Assembly (NCBI GenBank): GCA_024330965.1
Contig: JANDJL010000001.1
Span: 124,001-188,000 of the forward strand
Length of the DNA stretch: 64,000 bases
Source: Nitrospira sp.
GTDB taxonomy: Bacteria > Nitrospirota > Nitrospiria > Nitrospirales > Nitrospiraceae
Direction: 5' to 3'
The notes beneath the pieces are model-generated. The model was not told the DNA's origin and did not search any database. It was given only the letters and a program-made list of their open reading frames with translations. Of this stretch, positions 17,482 through 26,768 are shown in pieces. Position 1 is the stretch's first letter; every line of letters begins with the position of its first letter. Made by a program: the position numbers and the translations under genes.

Positions 17482-17591
17482 CGACGCTGACTTTCTCCGT
17501 TTTTGTGACAATCGCAGTGACCACGGGCCGACGATTCACCGGTGCGACTCCCTGGAGATCCATCCCGCCGGCCGCCAAGTCGAACGCCGAA

Positions 17592-18842
17592 TCACCGACG
17601 TCGACCACCGCCGAATCCGGGAGGCAATTCGTTCGGCCTCCGTTCACTTCTAAGCGATTCAACACCGACGATGACCGAATCTCCCTCTCTCACCGAGCCA
17701 TCCAACACTTCCGTCCACACACCATCTGAAATGCCCGTCCGAATGACCAGCGGTTCCGGCTCATCATCGACCAGTCTCCATATTCTTTTTGCCTGTCCGC
17801 CATGTTCTGGAACCGCAGACTCACCGCTCGGCCTTCCTCCGGTCTTCGCGATCTGTTCATCCTTCCCCCTGGTATCCTGTCGATCCTTCTGAGGCGGGCT
17901 GAATCGCAGCGCGGCATTGGGCACCTTCAATACGTCATTTTTTCTGGCGACAACGATCGAGACATTCGCCGTCATCCCGGGCTTCAGACGCAGATCTTGA
18001 TTGTCGACGCCCACCACCACGTTGTAGGTCACGACGTTTTGTACGTTGATCGGGGCTAATCGAACCTGTCGAATGATCCCCTCAAACTGAACACCCGGGT
18101 AAGCGTCAACGGTAAACGTCGCCTCCATACCTTCGACAATCCCTCCGATATCGGACTCGCTGACGTTGGTGTCCACTTGCATTTTAGTCAAATCCAGCGC
18201 GATCAAAAACAGGTTCGGCGTCGAAAAGCTCGCGGCTACCGTCTGCCCGACCTCGACATTGCGCGCGACGACGATGCCATCCACCGGTGAGCGAATGATC
18301 GTGTACTTGAGATCAAGATCGGCCGCGTTCAATGCCGCCTCCGCCTGTCTGACCTGCGCCTCGGCGACCCGAACTTGCGCCTCGGCGCTTTCGTAATTGG
18401 TCGTGGCGAGATCGACGTCATTTTGCGAAACGAACTGATCCGCCATCAACGGTTTCAGTCGCTCAAGCTCTCGCTTGCGCTGTGCCAGGTCTGTCCGTGC
18501 CTTGGCCGCGGCCGCCCGCGCCATTTCCAGATTGCTTGCGGCCTGCTCGCGACGGGCCTTGAACGGTTCGGGATCGATCACCGCCACCGTCTGCCCCGCT
18601 TTCACCCGTGTATTGAAGTCGGCATGGAGGCTCTTGATCATGCCGGACACCTGTGTGCCGACTTGTACCGACACCACGGGGTTGATCGTTCCGGTAGCGC
18701 TGACGACCGACACCACAGCACCTCGCTCGACCGTGGCTGTCCGATATCGAACCGGCTCTTTCCGATCTCCACTGAATAGGACGTATCCCCCGACGGCCAG
18801 CCCGATGGCGACGACGGTGAGAATCATGCTGACGCGCTTCAT
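17592..18842 (-). CDS. macA: MacA-like periplasmic adaptor protein
   Basis: HlyD/RND-type membrane fusion protein. An N-terminal anchor helix (about residues 5-24), half a lipoyl domain (VQVGTQVSGMIKSL), a coiled-coil hairpin (about 95-185, Ala/Glu/Arg-rich), the other lipoyl half (SPVDGIVVARNVEVGQTV) and beta-barrel segments. The C-terminal region contains an insert rich in Lys, Asp and Gln (about 318-350) and a GGGRRR end. First gene of the macA-ATPase-macB group. The substrate cannot be told. Confidence 0.88.
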   Translation of the reverse strand: MKRVSMILTVVAIGLAVGGYVLFSGDRKEPVRYRTATVERGAVVSVVSATGTINPVVSVQVGTQVSGMIKSLHADFNTRVKAGQTVAVIDPEPFKARREQAASNLEMARAAAAKARTDLAQRKRELERLKPLMADQFVSQNDVDLATTNYESAEAQVRVAEAQVRQAEAALNAADLDLKYTIIRSPVDGIVVARNVEVGQTVAASFSTPNLFLIALDLTKMQVDTNVSESDIGGIVEGMEATFTVDAYPGVQFEGIIRQVRLAPINVQNVVTYNVVVGVDNQDLRLKPGMTANVSIVVARKNDVLKVPNAALRFSPPQKDRQDTRGKDEQIAKTGGRPSGESAVPEHGGQAKRIWRLVDDEPEPLVIRTGISDGVWTEVLDGSVREGDSVIVGVESLRSERRPNELPPGFGGGRRR

Positions 18843-19021
18843 GCCTTTATCCTATGAAATCTCCAGCATCTGTATCTTAACAGGAAGCATCCGGCCAATC
18901 ATCTTGGGGAGCAAGACCCACCGTGGTCCGCGTCTCCCCGTTCCATGTGACACTGATCCAGCGACTGCGCTGGTTTGGTCTGATCTGACGATCGCCTGAC
19001 GGTCGGAAAATTTGGGATGAG

Positions 19022-20362
19022 TTATCGAGCCAAGAGTTGATCAAGGAACGCGGTTGAGACGTGTCCCTTCTGAAAATCGGCGTCTTCGAAGATTTTTCGA
19101 TGAAGCGGAATCGTCGTCTTGATTCCCTCAATCACGAATTCATCAAGCGCGCGCCTCATTCGCGCCATCGCTTCCTGGCGATCTTTACCGTGAGTGATTA
19201 ACTTCGCGATCAGAGAGTCGTAGTGGGGAACAACTGTAGCGCCCGGTTCCATAGCGGAGTCGACCCGTACACCAAATCCTCCCGGCACACTGTACTTGGT
19301 GATTTGACCTGGACACGGAATGAACTTTTCTGGATCTTCGGCGTTGATACGACATTCCATGCTGTGGCCGTTCATCACCACGTCCTGTTGCCGAATCGAT
19401 AACGGATACCCGGCAGCCAAACGGATCTGCTCTTTGATCAAATCGATGCCCGTGACCATTTCGGTGATCGGATGCTCGACCTGGATCCGGGTATTCACCT
19501 CCATGAAAAAAAAATTGCGATCCTTATCGAGCAAAAACTCAACCGTTCCGACGTTCCGATACTGCACGGCTTTGACCGCCTCGACCGCGACTCGGCCGAT
19601 CTCCCGGCGAAGTTTGTCATCGACAGCGGGAGATGGGGTTTCCTCGACCAGTTTTTGATGACGCCGCTGAATGGAGCAGTCCCGCTCGCCGAGATAAATG
19701 ACGTGTCCCCGATAATCGGCCAACACCTGAACTTCGATATGGCGCGGTTCCAGAAAATATCGCTCAAGATAGACCTCTTCGTTTCCGAAAGTGGACTTGG
19801 CTTCCGCTTGGGCAGCTTGAAAGGCTCTGGCCAAATCTTCTGCCTTGTTCACGACGCGCATCCCACGTCCGCCGCCGCCGGCCGTCGCTTTGATGATGAC
19901 AGGAAAGCCGATTTTTTGTGCGGCCTGCATCGCTTCGTCTTCGTTCCGGAGCGCACCGAGACTGCCGGGCGTGACTGGCAACCCTCGCTTGGCGACGGTT
20001 TCTCGTGCTTTGGCTTTGTCACCCATCAGAGCGATATTGTCCGAGGTAGGGCCGATAAATTTGATGCCGATGGACTCGCACACCTCCGCGAAATGTGCGT
20101 TTTCCGCCAAGAACCCGTATCCGGGATGAATGGCATCGACGCCGGTGACTTCGGCTGCACTCAACACGTTTGGAATATTGCGATAACTCATCGCCGCGTC
20201 GGCAGGACCTACGCATATCTTTTCGTCGGCGGCCCTGACGTGAACGGCGCCGCTATCGGCCTCCGAGTGGATGGCGACGGTCTTGATCCCCAGCTCTTTA
20301 CAGGCTCGAATCACGCGCAGTGCGATTTCTCCGCGATTGGCGACAAGAACTTTCTTGAACAC
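19022..20362 (-). CDS. accC: Biotin carboxylase subunit of acetyl-CoA carboxylase
   Basis: Carboxylates biotin on BCCP with ATP and bicarbonate, the first half-reaction of fatty-acid synthesis. 446 residues, full length. N-terminal domain KVLVANRGEIALRVIRA, ATP-grasp glycine loop KATAGGGGRGMRVV, catalytic EVNTRIQVEHPITE and C-terminal domain. Lies 41 bp behind accB; the carboxyltransferase beta gene accD is about 40 kb away in this window and accA is not seen. Confidence 0.97.
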   Translation of the reverse strand: MFKKVLVANRGEIALRVIRACKELGIKTVAIHSEADSGAVHVRAADEKICVGPADAAMSYRNIPNVLSAAEVTGVDAIHPGYGFLAENAHFAEVCESIGIKFIGPTSDNIALMGDKAKARETVAKRGLPVTPGSLGALRNEDEAMQAAQKIGFPVIIKATAGGGGRGMRVVNKAEDLARAFQAAQAEAKSTFGNEEVYLERYFLEPRHIEVQVLADYRGHVIYLGERDCSIQRRHQKLVEETPSPAVDDKLRREIGRVAVEAVKAVQYRNVGTVEFLLDKDRNFFFMEVNTRIQVEHPITEMVTGIDLIKEQIRLAAGYPLSIRQQDVVMNGHSMECRINAEDPEKFIPCPGQITKYSVPGGFGVRVDSAMEPGATVVPHYDSLIAKLITHGKDRQEAMARMRRALDEFVIEGIKTTIPLHRKIFEDADFQKGHVSTAFLDQLLAR

Positions 20363-20403
20363 GATTTCACCCCGGAATCACGGTGAGGAGGGCGTTGATG
20401 TTA

Positions 20404-20964
20404 TCAGCGACCTTTGGGGTCGATGAGAAACAGGGGCTGCCCGTACTCGACCGGCTTGGTGCTTTCGGCCAACACTTTGACGATCCGGCCGTCCGTTTCG
20501 GACTCGATTTCGTTCATGAGCTTCATGGCCTCAACGATGCACAAGACTTGCCCTTTTTTGACAAAATCACCTTCTTCAACGTAGGGGTCTGCATCAGGAG
20601 ACGGAGACCGATAGAACGTCCCGACGATTGGCGAGGTGATCGTCACCAAACCGGAGGCGTCCTCTTCCGGTGACACAGGCTCTCCCTCTGGACGCGGGCT
20701 GGTTTGAGGGACGCTCACCGCCGACTCAGCCGAGGAGGGTGAACCAGGCCTGGTGCCGACTTCATAGCGGACTCGTATGCGCAATCCTTGTCGCTCTATC
20801 TCCAACTCGGTCAAGTTGTTCCGACGAAGCAGATTGATGAAATCTTGTATCTGACTGACCTGCTCCGCAGTCAACAGCGGTTCCTGACTCGGCCGACCGA
20901 AGGTGGTTGACGAAAGGATTCGGCGCGTTTTCTTTTTAGAAGGAGAGGTCTCCTGCGCGCTCAC
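20404..20964 (-). CDS. accB: Biotin carboxyl carrier protein
   Basis: Carrier of the biotin arm between AccC and AccAD. 186 residues: a basic N-terminus, the linker LRIRVRYE, a Pro/Ser/Glu-rich hinge (about 70-105), and the biotinyl domain with the modified Lys148 in EAMKLMNEI. The start is GTG and overlaps the efp stop as GTGA, so translation is coupled to efp. The N-terminal 20 residues are longer than in E. coli. Confidence 0.95.
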   Translation of the reverse strand: MSAQETSPSKKKTRRILSSTTFGRPSQEPLLTAEQVSQIQDFINLLRRNNLTELEIERQGLRIRVRYEVGTRPGSPSSAESAVSVPQTSPRPEGEPVSPEEDASGLVTITSPIVGTFYRSPSPDADPYVEEGDFVKKGQVLCIVEAMKLMNEIESETDGRIVKVLAESTKPVEYGQPLFLIDPKGR

Positions 20965-21521
20965 CGGACACGCTCCACATACGATCTGGTTCGGGTATCA
21001 ATTTTGATGACGGTTCCCACTTCCAAATACAGCGGTACCTTGATGGTGGCCCCCGTTTCAACGACCGCCGGCTTGGTGCCGCCAGACGCGGTATCTCCGC
21101 GAACACCGGGCTCTGCATCAACGACCTTGAGTTCGATAAAATTTGGTAATTCAACGGCGATCGGCCGATGTTCATAAATAAGAATTTTTACCACCATGTT
21201 TTCTTTCAAGAGATCGACGTTTTCTCCAAGAGCGTGTTTTTCGAATGAAAGCTGCTCGTATGTTTCTGTGTCCATGAAGGTGTACGAATCTCCCGTTGCG
21301 TACAGAAACTGCATTTCCCGCTCTTCGAGATTCGGTTCCTCAAACCGCTCACCTGACCGGAACGTTCGGTCCAAGACGTTCCCTGACAGGTAACTTTTGA
21401 GCTTTGTTCGAACAAACGCCCCGCCTTTTCCTGGTTTGACGTGTTGAAATTCAACGATGTAAAAGGGCTCGCCGTCTACCATGAGGCGAACTCCGTTTCG
21501 AAAATCGACGGTCGAAATCAC
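20961..21521 (-). CDS. efp: Elongation factor P
   Basis: Translation factor that relieves stalling at polyproline. 186 residues, three OB/KOW-type domains. The modification-site loop reads KPGKGGAF with Lys32 at the tip, as in the EpmA-modified type; no epmA/epmB gene is nearby. Starts with GTG, preceded by GGAGGG. Placed before accBC, a common arrangement. Confidence 0.96.
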   Translation of the reverse strand: MISTVDFRNGVRLMVDGEPFYIVEFQHVKPGKGGAFVRTKLKSYLSGNVLDRTFRSGERFEEPNLEEREMQFLYATGDSYTFMDTETYEQLSFEKHALGENVDLLKENMVVKILIYEHRPIAVELPNFIELKVVDAEPGVRGDTASGGTKPAVVETGATIKVPLYLEVGTVIKIDTRTRSYVERVR

Positions 21522-21606
21522 TCTCTCTTCCCTCCGGTCAATAAATCGATTCCTGTTCCTTGCTGCACTTCACCGTCTGTTTTGGTGATCTTCCTGTTTC
21601 CGTACC

Positions 21607-22071
21607 TCACTCCAAAGGAATGCCTCCTGCCACCTGTTGAGAAAGGTGCGCGTGCAATCCCCGCAAGGCCAACAGGTACCCTGTAGGCCCGAACCCTGTA
21701 ACCTGGCCGTGCACGACGTCAGCAATATACGAGTGCTGGCGAAAAGCTTCACGGCGATGAATGTTCGTCAGATGCACTTCCACCGCAGGGACGGAGACGG
21801 CCGCCAAGGCATCTCGAATGGCGACGCTGGTGTGGGTATAGGCAGCCGGATTGATGATAATTCCCTGATAAACCGTCTTGGCCTCTTGAATCCACGTGAC
21901 CAACTCTCCCTCGTGATTCGACTGGCGAACGTCGACTTTAATTCCCAGTTCGTCGCCAAGTCTCCGGAGAGACTCATTGATGGCGTCAAGCGTCGCCGTT
22001 CCATAGATGGACGGCTCGCGATTGCCCAACAAATTCAGATTCGGCCCATGGAGGATCAGCACCCGCATCAT
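21607..22071 (-). CDS. aroQ: 3-dehydroquinate dehydratase, type II
   Basis: Third step of the shikimate pathway. 154 residues. [17 protein letters not shown] holds the catalytic Tyr23; [16 protein letters not shown], the [11 protein letters not shown] strand and the C-terminal [11 protein letters not shown] complete the dodecameric type II fold. 85 bp upstream of efp on the same strand. Confidence 0.96.
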   Translation of the reverse strand: MMRVLILHGPNLNLLGNREPSIYGTATLDAINESLRRLGDELGIKVDVRQSNHEGELVTWIQEAKTVYQGIIINPAAYTHTSVAIRDALAAVSVPAVEVHLTNIHRREAFRQHSYIADVVHGQVTGFGPTGYLLALRGLHAHLSQQVAGGIPLE

Positions 22072-22184
22072 AATAAAGCCGACACTCCATCTTCACCGTG
22101 GCTACAGTTTTGCCCCTCCGCCGTTACCGTTGGTCAGCGGCATTGTAACGCTCCGCCCGGACAGGGTCAAATGACGCAAGAAAA

Positions 22185-22865
22185 TCATCCGGCATGACCA
22201 CGCATCGCATGTTGATCACGTCGGCGAAGTTGAATGGTGGCGAGCCACTGCTCAAGACGTGCCACGACCATCTTTTTCTGCTCACGAGAGATACCCGGCT
22301 CGTCCGACGAACGTTCCCCCTCATGCAGCGGCTCAACAATCGCAGACGACCGATTGCCTTCCTGTGGCGTCGTCTCCGCCACCGATATGACCGGCGCTCG
22401 ACCCGACCGACGCCGCGGTGGTTCTTTTTCCGCTTCGACCGATGGCACGCCCAACAGAGCGCAAATCGAGAGAGCCTCTTGATCCTGTGGGTTGACCGCC
22501 AAAATGACACGACAGGATTGCACAGCGGCATCCTTCCGGCCGTGAGAGGCATAAATCTTGGCAAGCGTTCGATGCGCCCGAAGATTTTCTGGGCTGATCC
22601 GTACAGCCTCTTCCAAGATAGCCGCGGCTTTAACGGATTGCCCCAGTTGATCATAGGCTCTACCCAGCGCCACCATTGCCGTGATGAAATTCGGGTAGGT
22701 TTTTAATCCGTCTTCCAGGACGGCGGCCGCTTCTTCCCACATCCCCGCTTTCCCGTATTCTTCCGCTAAAGAAAGAAACGCCTTCGATCCCGGATCTTTC
22801 GCCACAATTAAGGCCAATCGATCGATTTCCGCCGCGTTCGCCGGTTTCTCGTATTTCGATCCCAT
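22185..22865 (-). CDS. TPR-repeat protein
   Basis: A soluble 226-residue protein with about four TPR-like units in residues 10-140 (for example EEAAAVLEDGLKTYPNFITA and AAILEEAVRISPENLRAHRT), followed by a charged, low-complexity part and a helical end (VVARLEQWLATIQLRRRDQH). A scaffold function is likely but partners are unknown. It lies 6 bp after coaBC, on the same strand as aroQ. Confidence 0.75.
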   Translation of the reverse strand: MGSKYEKPANAAEIDRLALIVAKDPGSKAFLSLAEEYGKAGMWEEAAAVLEDGLKTYPNFITAMVALGRAYDQLGQSVKAAAILEEAVRISPENLRAHRTLAKIYASHGRKDAAVQSCRVILAVNPQDQEALSICALLGVPSVEAEKEPPRRRSGRAPVISVAETTPQEGNRSSAIVEPLHEGERSSDEPGISREQKKMVVARLEQWLATIQLRRRDQHAMRGHAG

Positions 22866-22871
22866 GCCACA

Positions 22872-24119
22872 CTACCCTACCGTGGCGGCTGGCTGCGGAC
22901 GACAGCCAGCCCACAGGCTTCTCACTTCCGTGAGAAGTTCATCCGCCAACTTTCGTTTTGGCATCAACCCCAATTCCCTCTGCCGCCCCTCGCGCGTAAG
23001 AATGACAGCCGCATTATTATCGCTCCCAAAACCGGCGCCTACTCGTGTCACATCGTTGGCGACGATCATGTCAAGCCCCTTTTCTTTCAACTTGGCTTCT
23101 GCATGGGCGACAAGCTGTTCGGTCTCAGCGGCAAATCCGACCAAAATCTGATTGGTTTTCCGAGCGGACAGCATCGTCAGAATATCAGGTGCTGGCTCAA
23201 GTTCGAGGACGAGCGATGACCGGCCCTGTCTTTTTAACTTGTGTGGCGCCTGTTCTTTGGGACAAAAGTCCGCGACGGCGGCAGCCATGATGACAACGGT
23301 CGCCCATGAAAACCGTTGGCAGAGCGCTTCCGCCATCTCTTTCGCCGTCGTAACGGAAATCACTTCCACCCCGGACGGTCTGCTCAAAGAGGTCGGCCCT
23401 GTTACCAAGACCACGTTGGCTCCCCGCTCTCGTGCTGCTTCTGCTATGGCATATCCCATCTTGCCAGACGAGCGATTGGAAATGAATCGCACAGGATCGA
23501 TTGCCTCTTGCGTGGGACCGGCGGATATCAAAACATTCTGTCCTTGCCAATCCAATCGCGGAGTCAACACTGCCAACACCGCCTCAACAATTTTCGACTC
23601 CGTGGCCAGCCTTCCCTGCGCCACTTGCCCGGAAGCCAATGGACCTTCTTCCGGATCGATCACACAGACGCCACGGGATCGAAGAAGGTCCACATGCTCA
23701 ACCACGGTGGGATGCTGCCACATTCCACCATCCATAGCCGGCGCAACGATAAGAGGACAGCGTCCGGCCAATAACATAGTGGAGAGTACGTCATCTGCCA
23801 ATCCCAAGGCTGCCTTTGCCAGGAAATTGGCCGTCGCAGGGGCAACCACCATCGCATGTGCGTTCTCTGGAACGGTGAGATGGGTCATTTCCTCGTGCGC
23901 GTGAAACAAATCCGTGATGACTCGTTCTCCGGACAGGACTTCGAAAGTCAAGGGAGCGACAAATTTCGTTGCAGCAGCCGTCATGACAACCGACACGGTG
24001 GCACCCTGCGCTTTGAACGTCCGCAGCAAGGAAACGGCCTTATAGGCGGCAATACTCCCCGTCACCCCCAAGATAAGCCGCTTGCCCTGCAAGATTCCCG
24101 GTGAACGATCGGGCTTCAC
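22872..24119 (-). CDS. coaBC: Bifunctional CoaBC (phosphopantothenoylcysteine synthetase/decarboxylase)
   Basis: Two steps of coenzyme A synthesis. The N-terminal flavin decarboxylase part has GSIAAYKA, APATANFLAKAALGLADDV and PAMDGGMW; the C-terminal CTP-dependent synthetase part has SAGPTQEAIDPVRFISNRS and GFAAET. At the substrate-clamp position where the E. coli enzyme has LACG, this protein reads PLASGQVAQGR, so the usual Cys is Ser. It starts with GTG, two bases after the rpoZ stop. Function is otherwise clear. Confidence 0.93.
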   Translation of the reverse strand: MKPDRSPGILQGKRLILGVTGSIAAYKAVSLLRTFKAQGATVSVVMTAAATKFVAPLTFEVLSGERVITDLFHAHEEMTHLTVPENAHAMVVAPATANFLAKAALGLADDVLSTMLLAGRCPLIVAPAMDGGMWQHPTVVEHVDLLRSRGVCVIDPEEGPLASGQVAQGRLATESKIVEAVLAVLTPRLDWQGQNVLISAGPTQEAIDPVRFISNRSSGKMGYAIAEAARERGANVVLVTGPTSLSRPSGVEVISVTTAKEMAEALCQRFSWATVVIMAAAVADFCPKEQAPHKLKRQGRSSLVLELEPAPDILTMLSARKTNQILVGFAAETEQLVAHAEAKLKEKGLDMIVANDVTRVGAGFGSDNNAAVILTREGRQRELGLMPKRKLADELLTEVRSLWAGCRPQPAATVG

Positions 24120-24121
24120 GA

Positions 24122-24481
24122 CTACTCCTCGGCCTCAGTCTTCGACGGCGTGGTGGTATCGTCAACGTACACACTGAGTTCTTTCCTGATCTCCTGAGCG
24201 TCCTCGCCGGTCATCATGGCGATACGTTCGGTCTCGCCGTCTTTTCCGCGCTTGGCCTCTTTCATCGCTTCACGTGCGCTTTTTCCGGTCAAATAAGGAA
24301 CCTTGCCGCGCAAGACTTCATCGAGAGCGATGGTCGCCTCTTTGGTGAAACGCGAGCCCCCAACCGGTTTCGCCCCTTGCGTAAGATGCTTGGCCCGCTG
24401 TGCGGCGACGATCACCAACCGGTAACGAGAATCGAATTGTTCCGGTGTATACTGCGGCAACAAATTCAACATATCGGCCAT
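24122..24481 (-). CDS. rpoZ: RNA polymerase omega subunit
   Basis: Small RNAP assembly subunit. LLPQYTPEQFDSRYRLVIVA, then RAKHLTQGAKP and the TKEATIALDEVLRGKVPYL segment match omega. The acidic C-terminal tail (residues 85-119) extends beyond the core. The ribosome site AAAAGGAGAGG precedes the ATG. The gmk-rpoZ-coaBC order is conserved in many bacteria. Confidence 0.9.
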   Translation of the reverse strand: MADMLNLLPQYTPEQFDSRYRLVIVAAQRAKHLTQGAKPVGGSRFTKEATIALDEVLRGKVPYLTGKSAREAMKEAKRGKDGETERIAMMTGEDAQEIRKELSVYVDDTTTPSKTEAEE

Positions 24482-24499
24482 AAGACTGCTCCTCTCCTT

Positions 24500-25216
24500 T
24501 TATCTGGATAGGGAATGGTTCTGATTGCTCTGCACAACGTCTCCGTCGAGCGCAAATCGGCGCTCAAACCAGTTCATGTCTACCCGCGACGTCTTGAGCC
24601 GCTCTGCAAGAAAGACGCTTTGCAGCTCTCGAAGAGATTGTGACAAATCATCGTTTAAGACGATATACCCATATTCACGAACACTACGGATTTCTTCTTT
24701 CACCTGCTGGAGCCGGCGACGGATCTCTTCCGGCGTATCCGAGCCCCGTCCTTCAAGTCGAACTCGCAGCGTCTCAAGAGACGGTGGAAGAATAAAAATA
24801 AAGACCGCGTCCTCGAATTGTTTTTTGATTTGGAGCGCGCCTTGAACGTCAATTTCAAGCAAGACGTCGATGCCTTGTGCCATCCTGTCGATCAAGACCG
24901 CCCGTGGCGTCCCGTACCAATTGCCGTACACGTGGGCGTATTCCAAGAACTCTTGACGAGCTACCATGTCCTGGAACACATGCTCCTCGACAAAATGGTA
25001 CTCGCGTCCGCTCTCTTCTCCAGCACGCGGCTTTCTCGTGGTATAGGAAACGGAATGCCACACCCCCGGAATAGAGGCCACCAATCGCTTGCAGAGCGTC
25101 GTTTTGCCCGTCCCGGACGGAGCTGAAATGACAAAAAGAATCCCATTCCGCCGATAGGGATAATGACCCGATACCTGAGCCCCCTGTTGTGTCTCAACCG
25201 ACATCGCGGTAGTCAT
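24500..25216 (-). CDS. gmk: Guanylate kinase
   Basis: Phosphorylates GMP. P-loop SAPSGTGKTTL near residue 32, then VSYTTRKPRAGEESGREYHF, EIDVQGALQIKK and FILPPSLETLRVRLEGRG. The N-terminus is about 20 residues longer than usual, so a later start is possible. Its ATG overlaps the yicC stop (ATGA). Confidence 0.96.
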   Translation of the reverse strand: MTTAMSVETQQGAQVSGHYPYRRNGILFVISAPSGTGKTTLCKRLVASIPGVWHSVSYTTRKPRAGEESGREYHFVEEHVFQDMVARQEFLEYAHVYGNWYGTPRAVLIDRMAQGIDVLLEIDVQGALQIKKQFEDAVFIFILPPSLETLRVRLEGRGSDTPEEIRRRLQQVKEEIRSVREYGYIVLNDDLSQSLRELQSVFLAERLKTSRVDMNWFERRFALDGDVVQSNQNHSLSR

Positions 25217-26091
25217 TCCACGTTTTGGACTTGCTCGCGAAGACGTTCCAACTCCGCCTTGATCTGCACCACGGCCCCGGTGATGGTAAGATCGCCAGCT
25301 TTTGATCCAATGGTGTTGACTTCTCGTCCCATTTCCTGAATGAGAAAATCCAACGTTTTTCCAGCCGGTTGGGTACTCCCAACTGCTTCTTGAAACTGTA
25401 TCATATGTGCATTGAGTCTGACTAATTCTTCCGTGATATCGCTTCGGTCCGCATACACGGCCAGTTCCTGATAAAGCCGCTGCGCATCCGGCATCTCCCC
25501 ATTGAGCAGCCGCTGAACCCGCTCTTTCATGCGGGAGAACGATTCTTGTGTGGTGAACGGAGCCCGTTCCGCAATCCGTTTCTTGAGTCCGTCGATTGTC
25601 TTCAAGCGACCTAAGAGATCACGGGCAAGTATCGCCCCTTCTTTTTTTCTCATAGTGACGAGATCTTTGATCGCTTGTGTCCCGAGCTTTTCCGTCAGTT
25701 TCGCGAGTTTTGGATCATCCGCCGGTTGATCCGAAAGAACGAAGATGTCGCGAAACCCCGCGACAAGTCGGATGTCAAGGGAGCCTCTCAGCTTTAAGGC
25801 TCGCTGAAGAGATCGAAGCGCGTCATGGTACTGTTTTGCCATCTCAGCGTCAAGGTGAAGAGACCTCGTCCCTGTCCTTCCTCCTTGCACCATAACGGTC
25901 AGTTCAATGCGACCTCTGGCACAGTGATCCTGCACGGCTTTTTTGAGTCGGTCCTCAAGCACTCCCATGGATTTGGGGACACGGATCATGACTTCCAAAA
26001 ATCGGTGGTTCACCGATCGGACTTCGACGGTTACGCTCCCACCCAACCAGGCGGCCTGCCGTCGACCGAATCCCGTCATGCTCGTAATCAT
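25213..26091 (-). CDS. YicC-family protein
   Basis: Conserved protein; in E. coli YicC promotes RNA turnover, and the family is described as endoribonuclease-like. The 292-residue form beginning MITSMTGFGRR at 26091 is the family start, with GGAAAG upstream; the frame is open far beyond it but overlaps nth. RSVNHRFLEVMIRVP, AVYADRSDITEELVRLNAH and the C-terminal EMGREVNTIGSKAGD are the conserved blocks. It overlaps nth and gmk by ATGA at both ends. Confidence 0.9.
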   Translation of the reverse strand: MITSMTGFGRRQAAWLGGSVTVEVRSVNHRFLEVMIRVPKSMGVLEDRLKKAVQDHCARGRIELTVMVQGGRTGTRSLHLDAEMAKQYHDALRSLQRALKLRGSLDIRLVAGFRDIFVLSDQPADDPKLAKLTEKLGTQAIKDLVTMRKKEGAILARDLLGRLKTIDGLKKRIAERAPFTTQESFSRMKERVQRLLNGEMPDAQRLYQELAVYADRSDITEELVRLNAHMIQFQEAVGSTQPAGKTLDFLIQEMGREVNTIGSKAGDLTITGAVVQIKAELERLREQVQNVE

Positions 26092-26741
26092 CGCTGTCGC
26101 TTTCCTTTCCAATGACACAAATCGTACAACGGACAGACTCCGCATCGAGGCGCTCGTGCAAGGCACACGTATCTCCCATGCAACAAGAGCCGCTGGGACA
26201 GACCGGTCCATTGACGTCGAGGAAACAAGCGCTGCAGATCGTGTTCGATGCGTTCCGGATCGTTGGAATCGGTCAAATTCAACCGATTGGCGACACGTTT
26301 GACATGGGTATCCACAACGACGGCAGGACGGCCAAAGGCAGCGCCCAGAATAACATTGGCAGTCTTTCTCCCCACCCCAGGAAGAGAGGTCAGCTCCTCC
26401 AGTGTCATGGGAACTTTTCCACAAAATCGCTCCATGATGGCTCGCCCACACCCAATCACGTGCTTTGCTTTCGTTTTATAAAAGCCGGTCGGCTTAATGA
26501 TGGACTCAACCTCCGTCGGATCCGCCTGCGCCATATGATGGGGGCTCGGATATCGACGAAACAAGTCCGGTGTGACTTGATTCACCCGACGATCGGTGCA
26601 CTGCGCGGAAAGGATTGTGGCCACCAACAATTCCCAGGGAGAACGATAGTTCAGCTCGACTTTCGCAGTTTTCATGGCCCTCATGAGAACAGCCGCAATC
26701 GTCGCCGGACGGTCACCATGGGGCGGCGTTTGCATCGTCAC
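26088..26741 (-). CDS. nth: Endonuclease III (base-excision DNA glycosylase/AP lyase)
   Basis: Removes oxidised pyrimidines. 217 residues. The helix-hairpin-helix with the catalytic Lys is LPGVGRKTANVIL; the catalytic Asp lies in VVVDTHVKRV; the 4Fe-4S cluster ligands are C-x6-C-x2-C-x5-C (CLARAPRCGVCPLYDLC). All intact. The stop overlaps the yicC start. Confidence 0.96.
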   Translation of the reverse strand: MTMQTPPHGDRPATIAAVLMRAMKTAKVELNYRSPWELLVATILSAQCTDRRVNQVTPDLFRRYPSPHHMAQADPTEVESIIKPTGFYKTKAKHVIGCGRAIMERFCGKVPMTLEELTSLPGVGRKTANVILGAAFGRPAVVVDTHVKRVANRLNLTDSNDPERIEHDLQRLFPRRQWTGLSQRLLLHGRYVCLARAPRCGVCPLYDLCHWKGKRQR

Positions 26742-26768
26742 AGTCTGGTCCCAGATTGATGTGGGCGA

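Noticed and set aside
19472..20386. Plus-strand frame of 304 codons opposite accC
   Set aside because: accC is complete and certain; this is an antisense shadow.
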